59,885 nt of DNA, taken from Verrucomicrobia bacterium UBA3761 (GTDB lineage: Bacteria > Verrucomicrobiota > Kiritimatiellia > RFP12 > UBA1067). Positions 1-8,160 of this stretch are shown here, piece by piece (position 1 is the stretch's first letter; each line of letters begins with the position of its first letter). The position numbers and the translations under genes were made by a program. The notes under the pieces are model-generated. The model was given only the letters and a program-made list of their open reading frames with translations, was not told the origin of the DNA and ran no database searches. The stretch is taken from contig DFGB01000001.1 of assembly GCA_002371135.1 (NCBI GenBank), positions 3,531-63,415 of the forward strand, read 5' to 3'.

Positions 1-618
1 CTGAAGATCCTGGTCGAAGGCGTAGACCGCCGCGACTGCGGGAATCCAAATCACCCAGTTGGAAATTAGATTCGGCACGTAGACCCTGCGAAGGTATCCT
101 CTGCGGCATGTCGCGACGGCTTTTCGGACGGAAAAACCGCTCGCCATCCACAGGAAGAAGAACGATGTCGCGGGGATGCTCGCAAGCGGCGCGAACACGA
201 ACTCGTCGAAGGCCGTCTTGAAGAGGAGCGTTGCGACGTCGTGTCCACTGCCGAACATCGCCGTCTGGAAAGCGTAGAACCAACGGTAGACGATTCCCCA
301 GCTCCCGCACCAGATCGACTGCAGAAAGCATTTGAGCAGAGGGTGGTCCGTTTTTATCTCGCCGACGAAACGGAGGAACAACGCAGGCAGCACGCCGCAA
401 AAGACGAACTGCGTGGCAAATGCAGCCTTCCAGCCATTATGCTCCTGCCATTCACGGATGGGCGCAAGCGCATGCGCGACGGCCGGGATGTTCCAGTAGG
501 CGACGGCGAGCGCCGTCACCACGCCCCACAAGGCGACCATCGGAACGCGGTTTGCCTTGATTGATCCCAGCGCAATCTGCAGCGGCGTTCCGGTGTTTCC
601 TGTCTTTTCCGCTTTCAT
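1..618 (-). CDS. Mpv17/PMP22-family-like integral membrane protein (3' end cut by window edge)
   Basis: Reading the minus strand from ATG at 618 gives 206 open codons that run off the left edge. The protein has several hydrophobic stretches. Its second half resembles the Mpv17/PMP22 signature: an aromatic WFY element after a G-rich helix, a KTAFDEFVFAP segment (family K-x3-DQ-x4-P), and a YVPN-x4-NW-x2-W element (family dY-x-P-x4-NW-x2-WP). That family is known mainly from eukaryotic mitochondrial and peroxisomal membranes, where it is linked to channel or stress functions. The start lies 25 bp after the stop of the secreted SUMF1-like gene, so the two are probably co-transcribed. The C-terminus is missing from the window. 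Family assignment is by motif reading only. Confidence 0.62.
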   Translation of the reverse strand, partial: MKAEKTGNTGTPLQIALGSIKANRVPMVALWGVVTALAVAYWNIPAVAHALAPIREWQEHNGWKAAFATQFVFCGVLPALFLRFVGEIKTDHPLLKCFLQSIWCGSWGIVYRWFYAFQTAMFGSGHDVATLLFKTAFDEFVFAPLASIPATSFFFLWMASGFSVRKAVATCRRGYLRRVYVPNLISNWVIWIPAVAAVYAFDQDLQ

Positions 619-643
619 TCCCGCTGCGCTTCGTGGCAGAGCG

Positions 644-1960
644 TCAGTCGAGCGTCAACGCTACGCGGATGCCCGTGTCCTGTGTCGCTTTGCCATCCCA
701 GCTGAGTTGATACGAGGCTCGGTGGCGGAACGGACCGCGCTGGAAACTGCCGCCTTTGCGGGTGCGCTTGGCATTGGAACTCGTGGCAGGCTCTTCAAGA
801 TACGGGTTCGTATTGTCGTCGCCGTAGGCGTCCTGGCATGGCTCGTAGACGTTGCCGTGCATGTCGTAGAGGCCCCAGGAGTTCTGCCTGTAGGAGCCGA
901 CGGCAGCCGTGCCGCAGGTCACATCGACATCAGCCTTGGTCTCGGGCGTCTGGAGTGCGCTGCTATTCGGACTGTATTCCCCCATGGCGTTGTTGTAGGC
1001 GTTTCTTCCGATGGAATTGTAGCCTGCGTCCTCCTTGTCGCTGGTGTTGGCCCCTACAAGGCTGCTGTTCAGGGCGCTGCCGTCGCCCCACTTGTAGTCG
1101 CCGTTTCCGGCTTTGGCGGCGTATTCCCACTGTGCGATGCCGGGAAGATCGAAAGACAGGGCGTTGCCGGTCTTCGCGCGAAGGAGCGCAAGGAACGAAT
1201 CGGAATGCGGGGCGGCGGGATAGAAGGTCGATTTCCCCCGGATTTGCTCCCAGGAGATGTTCTCGACGGGACGGGTCGCCTTGCAGGCGTCGTTCTCGTG
1301 GAGGGACGGCCAGGCGGACATGATTTGCGCCCACTGCTGCTGCGTCACTTCATAGACGCCCATGTAGTAGTCGTGCGAGAAGGACACTTCGTGCTGCGTT
1401 TCACGGGCGTCGGAGTACCAGCGGCCCGGTTCGTCCTTTGGGCTGCCCATCATGAAGGACTTGCCGCGTGCGTAGATGCGGCGCATGAGGAGCGTGGTCG
1501 TCTTGTAGAGGATGTCCTGGACGCCGCCGGGGACGGCCTCGGCGCAGGTGTAGTATTTGACGTCGCCGGAAACAAGATCGGCCGCGAGATACATCGGCGG
1601 GTCGTTCTCCGACCATGCCGTCACGGTAGCGCCGATTTGGATGCCGTCTGAATCGTCGAACTTCTGATTGGGCCACGATTTGTCCGGATGCCACACCATC
1701 GAACGCGAACCGGGCTGGATGACCTTGTTCGCGTCGCCGTCGATCGCCCAGACGTTCTGCTGGCCGATGGAAACACCGTTCGTCGTGATGTCTAGCGTGA
1801 TAATCGCCGGGGCATCGGCAAGCGTGTAGTTGATCGTGACTGCACGCGTTGCGGAGTCTTGCGAGAGCGAGACACCGGAGACGCTAGGGGTGACTGTATC
1901 GGCATGGACGGCGAATGCAGCAAAAGCGGCTGTTGCCGCGAACATCGTCATGTGTTTCAT
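644..1960 (-). CDS. Secreted formylglycine-generating-enzyme (SUMF1)-fold protein, probably non-catalytic
   Basis: A 438-aa protein with a signal peptide (residues 1-20, AVHA cleavage region). An Ig-like strand-rich region covers about 21-115. A SUMF1/FGE-sulfatase domain covers about 150-435, with the signatures FMMGSP (early), YEVTQQQW and GLYDMHGNVYEP (about residue 365), and a KGGSF...R-x-R ending in IRVAL. True formylglycine-generating enzymes use a Cys pair close to the final GGSW-x-R region. No cysteine is visible there, so a structural or carbohydrate/ligand-binding role is more likely than sulfatase activation. A purine-rich RBS (AAAGGAAAA) precedes the ATG. It sits between a small secreted protein (39 bp upstream) and the Mpv17-like gene (25 bp downstream). 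Confidence 0.85.
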   Translation of the reverse strand: MKHMTMFAATAAFAAFAVHADTVTPSVSGVSLSQDSATRAVTINYTLADAPAIITLDITTNGVSIGQQNVWAIDGDANKVIQPGSRSMVWHPDKSWPNQKFDDSDGIQIGATVTAWSENDPPMYLAADLVSGDVKYYTCAEAVPGGVQDILYKTTTLLMRRIYARGKSFMMGSPKDEPGRWYSDARETQHEVSFSHDYYMGVYEVTQQQWAQIMSAWPSLHENDACKATRPVENISWEQIRGKSTFYPAAPHSDSFLALLRAKTGNALSFDLPGIAQWEYAAKAGNGDYKWGDGSALNSSLVGANTSDKEDAGYNSIGRNAYNNAMGEYSPNSSALQTPETKADVDVTCGTAAVGSYRQNSWGLYDMHGNVYEPCQDAYGDDNTNPYLEEPATSSNAKRTRKGGSFQRGPFRHRASYQLSWDGKATQDTGIRVALTLD

Positions 1961-1999
1961 TTCGGGTTTTCCTTTCTTGCAAATGTTTGGGAAAGTGGT

Positions 2000-2293
2000 T
2001 TAGCGGACAATGATGAGAAGCCCGGCCGCCTTGAACGAGTTGAATTTCTCGAGCAACCCTGCGGCTGCGGACTTCATCGACACGAACGAGTGGAACGAGG
2101 CGAGCGTCGTAGAGCTCGCACCCTTTGCGTGCACGAACGAATCGAATGCGCTCAACGTCGTCGTTGCGCTGGCCGAAGCCTTTGCATACGCGCCTTGGTC
2201 CGGAAATCCGTCCGAGACGGACACCGTGGTATCGGCAGCTGCGGCGCATAGCGCACCGAATGCCGCCATCACGATTATCAGCAGTGTTCTCAT
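2000..2293 (-). CDS. Small secreted protein with internal F-x-SF repeats
   Basis: A 97-aa protein starting at the ATG at 2293. A second ATG six bases upstream lies directly against AGGAGG and is too close, whereas the 2293 ATG has 7-nt spacing. A signal peptide covers about 1-20 (LLIIVMAAFGALCAAAA). The mature part has three related segments centred on AFDSFVHAKG, SFHSFVSMKS and KFNSFKAAG. No family was recognised. It is the first gene of a minus-strand operon with the SUMF1-like gene, transcribed from an extended -10 at 2331-2339. The conserved signal peptide and repeats argue for a real gene, although a plus-strand frame overlaps the region. Confidence 0.6.
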   Translation of the reverse strand: MRTLLIIVMAAFGALCAAAADTTVSVSDGFPDQGAYAKASASATTTLSAFDSFVHAKGASSTTLASFHSFVSMKSAAAGLLEKFNSFKAAGLLIIVR

Positions 2294-2330
2294 CGACATT
2301 CCTCCTTTTCCTTCAACTGGTTCTGCCTTT

Positions 2331-2339
2331 ATTATAGCA
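2331..2339 (-). promoter_or_regulatory. Extended -10 promoter for the 2293-to-1 operon
   Basis: The minus strand reads TGC-TATAAT, about 38 bases upstream of the 2293 start, with no good -35. It is divergent from the GH31 promoter at 2472-2480. Confidence 0.55.
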
Positions 2340-2471
2340 CAATCAATCCCTTATGATTGGGACATTTGCGAAAAAATGAGATACCACAGCTCTCTTGTCG
2401 CGTAAAGTTTTGAGACGGTGCATTCGCTTAAAGTGCGGCCCGGATAGGTAATAGCGCCGAAGGGCGAAATA

Positions 2472-2480
2472 TGGTAGAAT
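2472..2480 (+). promoter_or_regulatory. Extended -10 promoter for the GH31 gene
   Basis: TGG-TAGAAT, giving a predicted 5' leader of about 25 nt before the ATG at 2512. No convincing -35 is seen. The same TGN-TANAAT form recurs upstream of several other genes in the window. Confidence 0.5.
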
Positions 2481-2511
2481 ATCCCATCGTTCAAGCCGGA
2501 GATATACCCCT

Positions 2512-4920
2512 ATGATTAAAAAGACGATGTTTTTTGCAATGCTCGGCGCAGGCGCGATGGCGTTCGCCGGGACGAAGGTCGAGTTCTACGCGCCGGACGT
2601 GGTGCGGGTCGTGAAGACGCCTGGCGACGCGTCTGAGGCGACGCATCCGTTCGAGTCGGTCGTGGCGCGGCCGCAGGCGGTCGAAGTCGCCGCGAGCGAG
2701 GCTGACGGCGTGCGCACGTATTCCTCGGGGCGGCTCGTCGTGCGAGAGAATCTCGCCGACGGTACATTGGAGTTCCAGACGGCCTCGGGCGAGACTCTGC
2801 TCGCGGAGGCGGGCGCGGCGCGTTTCTTCGACCGCGATTACAATGGCGTCGAGGGCATTGGCGCGGCGCAGACGTGGCGGCTCGGCGCAGACGAGCCGAT
2901 ATACGGTCTCGGCGACAACCAGACGCGCGATCTCGACATGCGCGGCTGGAATGGCACGCTGATGCCTGGCAACGTCGGCGACGGCGTGGCGGCGTTCGCG
3001 AGCATCCGCGGCTATGGCGTTTTGTGGGACAATACGTCGATCGTCCACGTGAAGGACAACTCGCCGCGTTCCCAGGGCGCCGGCGCGGCGTTCACGTTCG
3101 AGAGCGAAATCGGCGACGCGGTGGACTACTATTTCGTCTACGGCCCCGCGCTCGACGATGTCGTGGCGCGCTTCCGTTTCCTGACGGGCGACGTGCCGAT
3201 GTTCCCGCGCTGGATCTACGGGTTCTGGCAATCGAAGGAACGCTACAAAACGCAGAAGGAGACGGTCGGCGTCGTGGAGAAATACCGCGAGCGCGGCATC
3301 CCGCTAGACGGCATCGTCCAGGACTGGCAATACTGGGGCGACAATTACCTCTGGAACGCGATGGAGTTCCTCTCCGAGGGATTCCGCGAACCGCAGAAGT
3401 TCGTGGACGGCGTCCATGCGCTGAACGCGAAGTTGCTTATTTCCATATGGCAGTCGTTCGGCCCTGCGACGAAGCCGTATCGCGAGCTGAAGGAAAAGAA
3501 TCTGCTCTTCCCGTTCGAGACGTGGCCGACGAGCGGGCTTGGGCACATCTGGCCGCCTCGTCGCGACTACCCCTCGGGCGTCCGTCTCTACGACAACTAT
3601 TCCGCCGAGGCGCGCGACATCTACTGGAAACACCTCCACCGCCTCTACGACTTTGGCATCGACGCATGGTGGATGGACTCAACCGATCCCGACCACATCT
3701 GCAAGGAAGGGAATTTCGAATACAAGACGTCGCTCGGCTGCACATGGCGCGCGGTGAGAAGCGCGTATCCGGTCTCCGCCGTGCAGGCCGTCTACGAGCG
3801 TCAGCGCAAGGAGACGGACAAGCGCATATTCCTTCTGACACGCGGCGCGGGGCATGGTTCGCAGCGTTACGGCGCGAGCGTCTGGAGCGGCGACACGGCC
3901 TCCAGTTGGGACGTCCTGCGCCGTCAGATTCCCGGCGGCCTGAACTATTCTCTCACGGGCAACCCCAATTTCAACTGCGATCTCGGCGGATTTTTCGCCG
4001 GGCGCTACAACAAGGGCGGCGGCGTGGCGAACGAAAATTGGCGCGAACTCTACACGCGCTGGATGCAGCTGGGCGCATTCATGCCGATGATGCGTTCGCA
4101 CGGCACGGACATCCCGCGCGAAATATATCTCTACGGCGACAAGGGCGATGCCGTCTACGACGCGCTCGTCGCGGCCGTGAAACTGCGCTACAGGCTCATG
4201 CCGTACATCTACACCGTGGCGGCGGACGCTTCTCAAAAGCGCGGCGGCTTCATGCGGCCGCTCGCAGCTGATTTCCCCGCGGACCGCGCGACATGGAACG
4301 CAAGCGGGGAATTCCTCGCCGGCCCGTCCATTCTCGCCGCCCCCGTCCTCAAGGCGCTTTACACGAGCGAGGACAACAAGCCGGTCGGCGAATTGGAGGG
4401 CTGGAACGCCGGAGCGAAGGACGGCGCGGGCGTCTCGGGCCCTGCAAAAGTCGATTACTCCGCCAAGCGCAAGCATGCCGTCTATCTGCCCGAGGGTGCG
4501 GATTGGTGGTGTTTCGCGTCAGGCGGGAAATTCGCCGGCGGCCAGACGCTCGAAATCCCCGTCACGCTCGCTTCCCAGCCGTTCTTCGTGAAGGCCGGCT
4601 CCGTCATCCCCCTTGGCCCGGATGTGCGGTTCAATGGCGAAAAGCCGTGGGACGATATTGAACTGCGCGTCTTTCCGGGTGCCGACGGCCAGGGCGAACT
4701 CTACGAGGACGACTTCGAGACGTATGCCTGCGAGAAGGGCGAATGGACGCGCATACGCTTTAGCTGGAACGACGCGGCGCGCACGCTGACAATCGGCGAG
4801 CGCTGCGGCGCGTATCCGGGAATGCTGGAAAAACGCGTCTTTCGCATCGTCCTCCCCGACGGCACCGCGAAGAGCGTCGAATACCGCGGCGAAGAGATGA
4901 AAGTGGCCTTTCGGGACTGA
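2512..4920 (+). CDS. Secreted glycoside hydrolase family 31 enzyme (alpha-xylosidase/alpha-glucosidase type)
   Basis: An 802-aa protein with a short signal peptide (about 1-19, ending AMAFAG). An N-terminal beta-sandwich contains IYGLGDNQTRDLDMRG. The (beta/alpha)8 barrel includes FPRWIYGFWQSKERY and GIPLDGIVQDWQYWG. The predicted nucleophile is D389 in WWMDSTDPD and the acid/base is D461 in WSGDTASSW. A DUF5110-like C-terminal beta region follows. The nucleophile context resembles bacterial alpha-xylosidases acting on xyloglucan side chains more than starch-type alpha-glucosidases, but the exact substrate is uncertain. It is a stand-alone gene with its own extended -10 promoter, and no transporter or regulator is adjacent. 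Catalytic residues come from the sequence; substrate is inference. Confidence 0.93.
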   Translation: MIKKTMFFAMLGAGAMAFAGTKVEFYAPDVVRVVKTPGDASEATHPFESVVARPQAVEVAASEADGVRTYSSGRLVVRENLADGTLEFQTASGETLLAEAGAARFFDRDYNGVEGIGAAQTWRLGADEPIYGLGDNQTRDLDMRGWNGTLMPGNVGDGVAAFASIRGYGVLWDNTSIVHVKDNSPRSQGAGAAFTFESEIGDAVDYYFVYGPALDDVVARFRFLTGDVPMFPRWIYGFWQSKERYKTQKETVGVVEKYRERGIPLDGIVQDWQYWGDNYLWNAMEFLSEGFREPQKFVDGVHALNAKLLISIWQSFGPATKPYRELKEKNLLFPFETWPTSGLGHIWPPRRDYPSGVRLYDNYSAEARDIYWKHLHRLYDFGIDAWWMDSTDPDHICKEGNFEYKTSLGCTWRAVRSAYPVSAVQAVYERQRKETDKRIFLLTRGAGHGSQRYGASVWSGDTASSWDVLRRQIPGGLNYSLTGNPNFNCDLGGFFAGRYNKGGGVANENWRELYTRWMQLGAFMPMMRSHGTDIPREIYLYGDKGDAVYDALVAAVKLRYRLMPYIYTVAADASQKRGGFMRPLAADFPADRATWNASGEFLAGPSILAAPVLKALYTSEDNKPVGELEGWNAGAKDGAGVSGPAKVDYSAKRKHAVYLPEGADWWCFASGGKFAGGQTLEIPVTLASQPFFVKAGSVIPLGPDVRFNGEKPWDDIELRVFPGADGQGELYEDDFETYACEKGEWTRIRFSWNDAARTLTIGERCGAYPGMLEKRVFRIVLPDGTAKSVEYRGEEMKVAFRD

Positions 4921-4934
4921 CGGGACGCCGCCCA

Positions 4935-5087
4935 AAGTCACAACTATGCCATCCAAAGTCATAGCAGTCACCTGCTAAAGTCATAGGTATCACTTGGCGA
5001 AGTCATAGGTGTCACTTGGCGAAGTCATAGGTATGGATGGAGGAAGTGATAGTATTGAATCTGGGAATTCATAGTATTCGTTTGAAA
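4935..5087 (+). repeat. Array A: seven imperfect palindromes with 22-bp period
   Basis: AAGTCA-like unit starts fall at 4935, 4956, 4978, 5000, 5022, 5044 and 5066 (period 21, then 22 throughout). The best unit is AAGTCATAGGTGTCACTT, nearly its own reverse complement. The last two units are degenerate. The array fills most of the 333-bp gap between GH31 and the ferredoxin gene. There is no spacer sequence, so it is not CRISPR. The same repeat occurs inverted at 35527-35680. Confidence 0.85.
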
Positions 5088-5166
5088 TCGACTGCGTAGG
5101 GTTGGCGAATCGCCCCGGGCGGCCTCTTTGCGATCTTCGCGTCAAGGGAATGCCGGCGCGGGGTTG

Positions 5167-5196
5167 TAGACAAGCGGGGCGGAAATTTGGTATAAT
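5167..5196 (+). promoter_or_regulatory. Promoter of the ferredoxin oxidoreductase operon
   Basis: -35 TAGACA (5167-5172), 18-bp spacer ending in TGG, -10 TATAAT (5191-5196). The leader to the ATG at 5254 is about 50 nt. It lies 80 bp after the 22-bp repeat array. Confidence 0.65.
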
Positions 5197-5253
5197 ATTT
5201 GAAATACACGGGCCTGCGGGTCGACGTGTGTTGGTGTTTACATTGGAATTTAG

Positions 5254-5463
5254 ATGAATACACATCCGGAAATAGAAGAGGACTCCTGCAAAGGGTGCGG
5301 GCGCTGCGTCGCGGCGTGCCCGCGGAAGTGCCTCGAATTGAAAACGACGCTGAACTCTATGGGCATCAAGCCCGTCGGCTACAAGGGCGAAGGCTGCATT
5401 GGTTGCGGGATATGCTTCTACAACTGCCCTGAACCGTATGCGATAAAGGTGGTGAAGGCATGA
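5254..5463 (+). CDS. 2[4Fe-4S] ferredoxin, delta subunit of 2-oxoacid:ferredoxin oxidoreductase
   Basis: A 69-aa protein with two complete 4Fe-4S binding motifs: C12-x2-C15-x2-C18-x3-CP (C22) and C48-x2-C51-x2-C54-x3-CP (C58). In four-subunit 2-oxoacid oxidoreductases the delta subunit carries electrons from the TPP/FeS core to free ferredoxin. The stop codon overlaps the ATG of the alpha-subunit gene (ATGA), indicating translational coupling. It is first in a three-gene operon D-A-(BC). Confidence 0.92.
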   Translation: MNTHPEIEEDSCKGCGRCVAACPRKCLELKTTLNSMGIKPVGYKGEGCIGCGICFYNCPEPYAIKVVKA

Positions 5464-6518
5464 CAAAATTCGTGAAGGGCAACGAGGCGGTCGTCATGGG
5501 CGCGCTCTATGCGGGGTGCGAACTCTACTTCGGCTATCCAATCACGCCGGCGAGCGAGATCGCGCACGGGGCGGCCAAGTGGTTCCCGATGCTGGGCCGG
5601 ACCTTCGTGCAGGCGGAGTGCGAGACGGCGTCGGTGAACATGATGTTCGGCGCGGCGGGCGCCGGCAAGTTGTGCATGACGGCGACGAGCGGTCCCGGAT
5701 TTTCGCTGATGCAGGAGGGGCTTTCGTATCTCGCGGGAGCCGAATTGCCGGCGGTGGTGGTCGACGTGATGCGCGCAGGCCCCGGACTCGGCAACGTCTA
5801 TCCCGAGCAGGGCGACTACAATCCCGCCGTCAAGGGCGGCGGACACGGCAACTACCAGAGCTTCGTTTTGGCGCCGGCGTCGGCGCAGGAAATGTGCGAC
5901 TATACGATACGCGCATTCAAGATGGCGGCGAAGTGGCGCACTCCGGCGATTGTACTCGTCGACGGCCTGCAGGGGCAGATGATGGAATCGGTGGCGCTGC
6001 CGGACGCCGAAGAGCCGCGGCCGGACTTTTCTTCCTGGGCGGCGCAAGGCGAGGCGAAAACGCGTGCGAACCTTGTCAAATCCATCTATCTCGACGCCGC
6101 GCAGCAGGAGGAATTCAACATCCATCTGCAAGAGAAATACGCGCGCATGGCGGCGGACGCGGAGGGAACGACGTATCTCGCCGACGATGCCGAGCTGCTC
6201 ATATGCGGCTATGGCATTTCGAGCCGCATAGCGCGCACGGCGGCCGAGACGCTGCGCGCCGAGGGGATCAAGGCCGGCGTGTTCCGTCCCGTGACGCTGA
6301 ACCCGTTCCCCCGTGCGCAACTCGCGGCGGCGGCGAAGGGCAGGAAGATAATGACAATCGAACTCGACGCGGGGCAGTTCGCAGACGACATCCGCCTCAA
6401 CCTGGCGCTGGCCGGGCTTGGCGAGGAGGCGACACGCGTGAAAATGGTGCATCGCATGGGCGGCCAGGTTGTGACGGTCGACGATGCGGTCCGCTCGGCG
6501 AAGGAGATGCTGGCATGA
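5460..6518 (+). CDS. vorB: 2-oxoacid:ferredoxin oxidoreductase alpha subunit (VorB/KorA type)
   Basis: A 352-aa protein with the alpha-subunit pattern KGNEAVVMGALYAG, GYPITPASEIAH, QAECETASVNM and TSGPGFSLMQEG, then the domain II motif VMRAGPGLGN. With the beta subunit it forms the TPP-dependent core that oxidatively decarboxylates a 2-oxoacid (branched-chain 2-oxoacid or 2-oxoglutarate) to the acyl-CoA, reducing ferredoxin. The sequence alone does not fix the substrate. The order ferredoxin-alpha-beta/gamma and ATGA overlaps on both sides support a stoichiometric cytoplasmic complex. Presence of this enzyme suggests anaerobic metabolism. Confidence 0.9.
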   Translation: MTKFVKGNEAVVMGALYAGCELYFGYPITPASEIAHGAAKWFPMLGRTFVQAECETASVNMMFGAAGAGKLCMTATSGPGFSLMQEGLSYLAGAELPAVVVDVMRAGPGLGNVYPEQGDYNPAVKGGGHGNYQSFVLAPASAQEMCDYTIRAFKMAAKWRTPAIVLVDGLQGQMMESVALPDAEEPRPDFSSWAAQGEAKTRANLVKSIYLDAAQQEEFNIHLQEKYARMAADAEGTTYLADDAELLICGYGISSRIARTAAETLRAEGIKAGVFRPVTLNPFPRAQLAAAAKGRKIMTIELDAGQFADDIRLNLALAGLGEEATRVKMVHRMGGQVVTVDDAVRSAKEMLA

Positions 6519-7960
6519 AGATTATAGAGCAGAAGGGGATGTACAAGGAATTCCCGCGCTGCGGCAAGCCGCACGCGCGCACGACGCATTACTGCCCGGG
6601 GTGCGGCCACGGCATCGTGAACAAACTCGTCGCCGAATGCTGCGCCGAGATGGGGCTCCAGGACCGCACCATATTCGTCGACCCGGTCGGGTGCGGCGTG
6701 TTCACATACTACTACTGGGATGCGGCGCACATCTCTGCTGCGCACGGGCGCGCTTCGGCCGCGGCGACAGGCGCGGCGAGGGCGCGGCCGGACGCGGTCA
6801 CGATTGCCTACCAAGGCGACGGCGACCTCGGCGCGATCGGCTTCAACAACGCATTCCAGGCGGCATCGCGCGGCGAGAAATTCGGTTGCATTTTCATCAA
6901 CAACTCCCTCTATGGCATGACAGGCGGACAGATGGCGCCGACGACCCTCGAGGGCGAAAAGACGACGACCACGCCGTTTGGCCGCGACCCCGCGCTCACC
7001 GGCCACCCGCTCCACGTCTGCGAGGTGTTCAACCAGCTTCAGGCGCCCGTCTACATCGCGCGCGTCTCCGTCGCCGACACGAAGAGGATAATGCAGGCCC
7101 GCGAGGCAATCCGCCGCGTGTTCGAAATCCAGCGCGACCACAAGGGCTATGCGCTGCTGGAAATCCTCGCGCCGTGCCCCACCAACTTCGGCATGTCGCC
7201 GCAAAAAGCGGCTGAGTTCTGCATGAACGAGATGGAAAAGGAATTCCCGCTTGGCGTAGTGCGCGACACGGAGAAGGGCGTGGCCGGAGTGGAACCTGTG
7301 AAGCATCCCGAGTCGCAGGCGCTCGCAGTGAAGAGCGTGCCGCGGTTCCCGACGTGCATGGAGCTTTTCGCGACGCCGGACGGAACCGAAGCGCCGCCGG
7401 TGGAGGACGACCCGGCAGTCCCGGAGCGGCGCTTCAAGTTTGCAGGCTACGGCGGGCAGGGCATCCTTTCGCTTGGCATATGTGTTGCGGAGGCGGCGCG
7501 GCTTGAAAAGCGCCACACGCTCTGGTTCCCGTCGTATGGACCAGAGCAGCGCGGAGGCTCCGCTTCGTGCTCGGTGGTCGTCTCCGGCATGCCGATCGGC
7601 TCGCCGACCGTCGAGCATCCGGACGTGCTCGTCTGCATGAACCAGCCTTCCTACGAACGCTTCGCAAAGGACGTCAAGCCTGGCGGCGTCATAATCGTGG
7701 ATGCTACGGTTCCGCTCGCAGTCGAGCCTCCGCAAGGCGTCAAACTATATCGCGTCCCCGCCATCAAAATGGCAGAGGACTTCGGCGTGCCGAAGGCGGC
7801 GAACACGATGATGCTCGCGGCGCTGCGCGCTTTCAAGGCGACCGGGCTCAAGGACGACAGCCTCGAGACCGCGCTGTGCGCCTCGTTCAAAAAGAAACCT
7901 CAGCTTATCGAGAAAAACCGCGAGCTGCTGAGAAGGGCGGAAGAAGAGTTGAAAAGTTGA
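6515..7960 (+). CDS. 2-oxoacid:ferredoxin oxidoreductase, fused beta (TPP) and gamma subunits
   Basis: A 481-aa protein from the ATG at 6515, which overlaps the alpha stop (ATGA). The open frame continues far upstream, but only as a shadow of the alpha gene. Residues about 20-290 are the beta subunit: YCPGCGHG, the TPP-binding GDGDLGAIGFNN...NNSLYGMTGGQ and the PCPTNFG segment. Residues about 310-480 are the gamma subunit: GYGGQGILSLG and SYGPEQRGGSASC. The two are usually separate polypeptides, so this is a beta-gamma fusion. The last codons (ELKS-stop) are encoded by the beginning of an 8-bp repeat array. Confidence 0.9.
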   Translation: MKIIEQKGMYKEFPRCGKPHARTTHYCPGCGHGIVNKLVAECCAEMGLQDRTIFVDPVGCGVFTYYYWDAAHISAAHGRASAAATGAARARPDAVTIAYQGDGDLGAIGFNNAFQAASRGEKFGCIFINNSLYGMTGGQMAPTTLEGEKTTTTPFGRDPALTGHPLHVCEVFNQLQAPVYIARVSVADTKRIMQAREAIRRVFEIQRDHKGYALLEILAPCPTNFGMSPQKAAEFCMNEMEKEFPLGVVRDTEKGVAGVEPVKHPESQALAVKSVPRFPTCMELFATPDGTEAPPVEDDPAVPERRFKFAGYGGQGILSLGICVAEAARLEKRHTLWFPSYGPEQRGGSASCSVVVSGMPIGSPTVEHPDVLVCMNQPSYERFAKDVKPGGVIIVDATVPLAVEPPQGVKLYRVPAIKMAEDFGVPKAANTMMLAALRAFKATGLKDDSLETALCASFKKKPQLIEKNRELLRRAEEELKS

Positions 7961-8158
7961 ATTTTCGATTTTTCGATTTTCGATTTATTTCACTACCATG
8001 CAATAGGTTTTTATCGCAGAGACGCAGAGAACGCAGAGAACTTTTCAGCCTTCCAACTTTTCTGCTTTTCTCTCTCAAGTACTCTGCGTCTTTGCGTCTC
8101 TGCGATTAAAAACGAGAGGCTTGAAATAAATCGCAAATCGAAAATCGCAAATTACGAC
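7948..8158. repeat. Octamer spacer with nested inverted repeats (element R1)
   Basis: Five units in 8-bp register start inside the preceding CDS: GTTGAAAA, GTTGAATT, TTCGATTT twice, TCGATTTA. An inner stem pairs 8008-8039 (TTTTATCGCAGAGACGCAGAG...) with 8083-8112. An outer stem pairs the TTCGATTT run (about 7963-7990) with the AAATCGCAAATCGAAAA run (about 8127-8152). The element spans exactly from one stop codon to the next start. The T-runs lie 5' of the stem on both strands, so it is not an intrinsic terminator in either direction. Confidence 0.8.
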
Positions 8159-8160
8159 CA

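Noticed and set aside
557..1651. 364-aa plus-strand frame opposite the SUMF1-like gene
   Set aside because: Antisense shadow caused by GC-rich codons. The minus frame has the FGE signatures and a signal peptide.
4935..5087. CRISPR-like array
   Set aside because: The 22-bp units are contiguous with no unique spacers, and no cas gene is present.
5516..6514. Upstream extension of the beta-gamma oxidoreductase frame
   Set aside because: It overlaps the well-supported alpha subunit in another frame and encodes low-complexity Arg/Gly sequence. The ATG at 6515 is coupled to the alpha stop.
8008..8112. CGCAGAGA palindromes as Rho-independent terminators
   Set aside because: On both strands the stem is preceded by T and followed by A, so no U-tract follows the hairpin.
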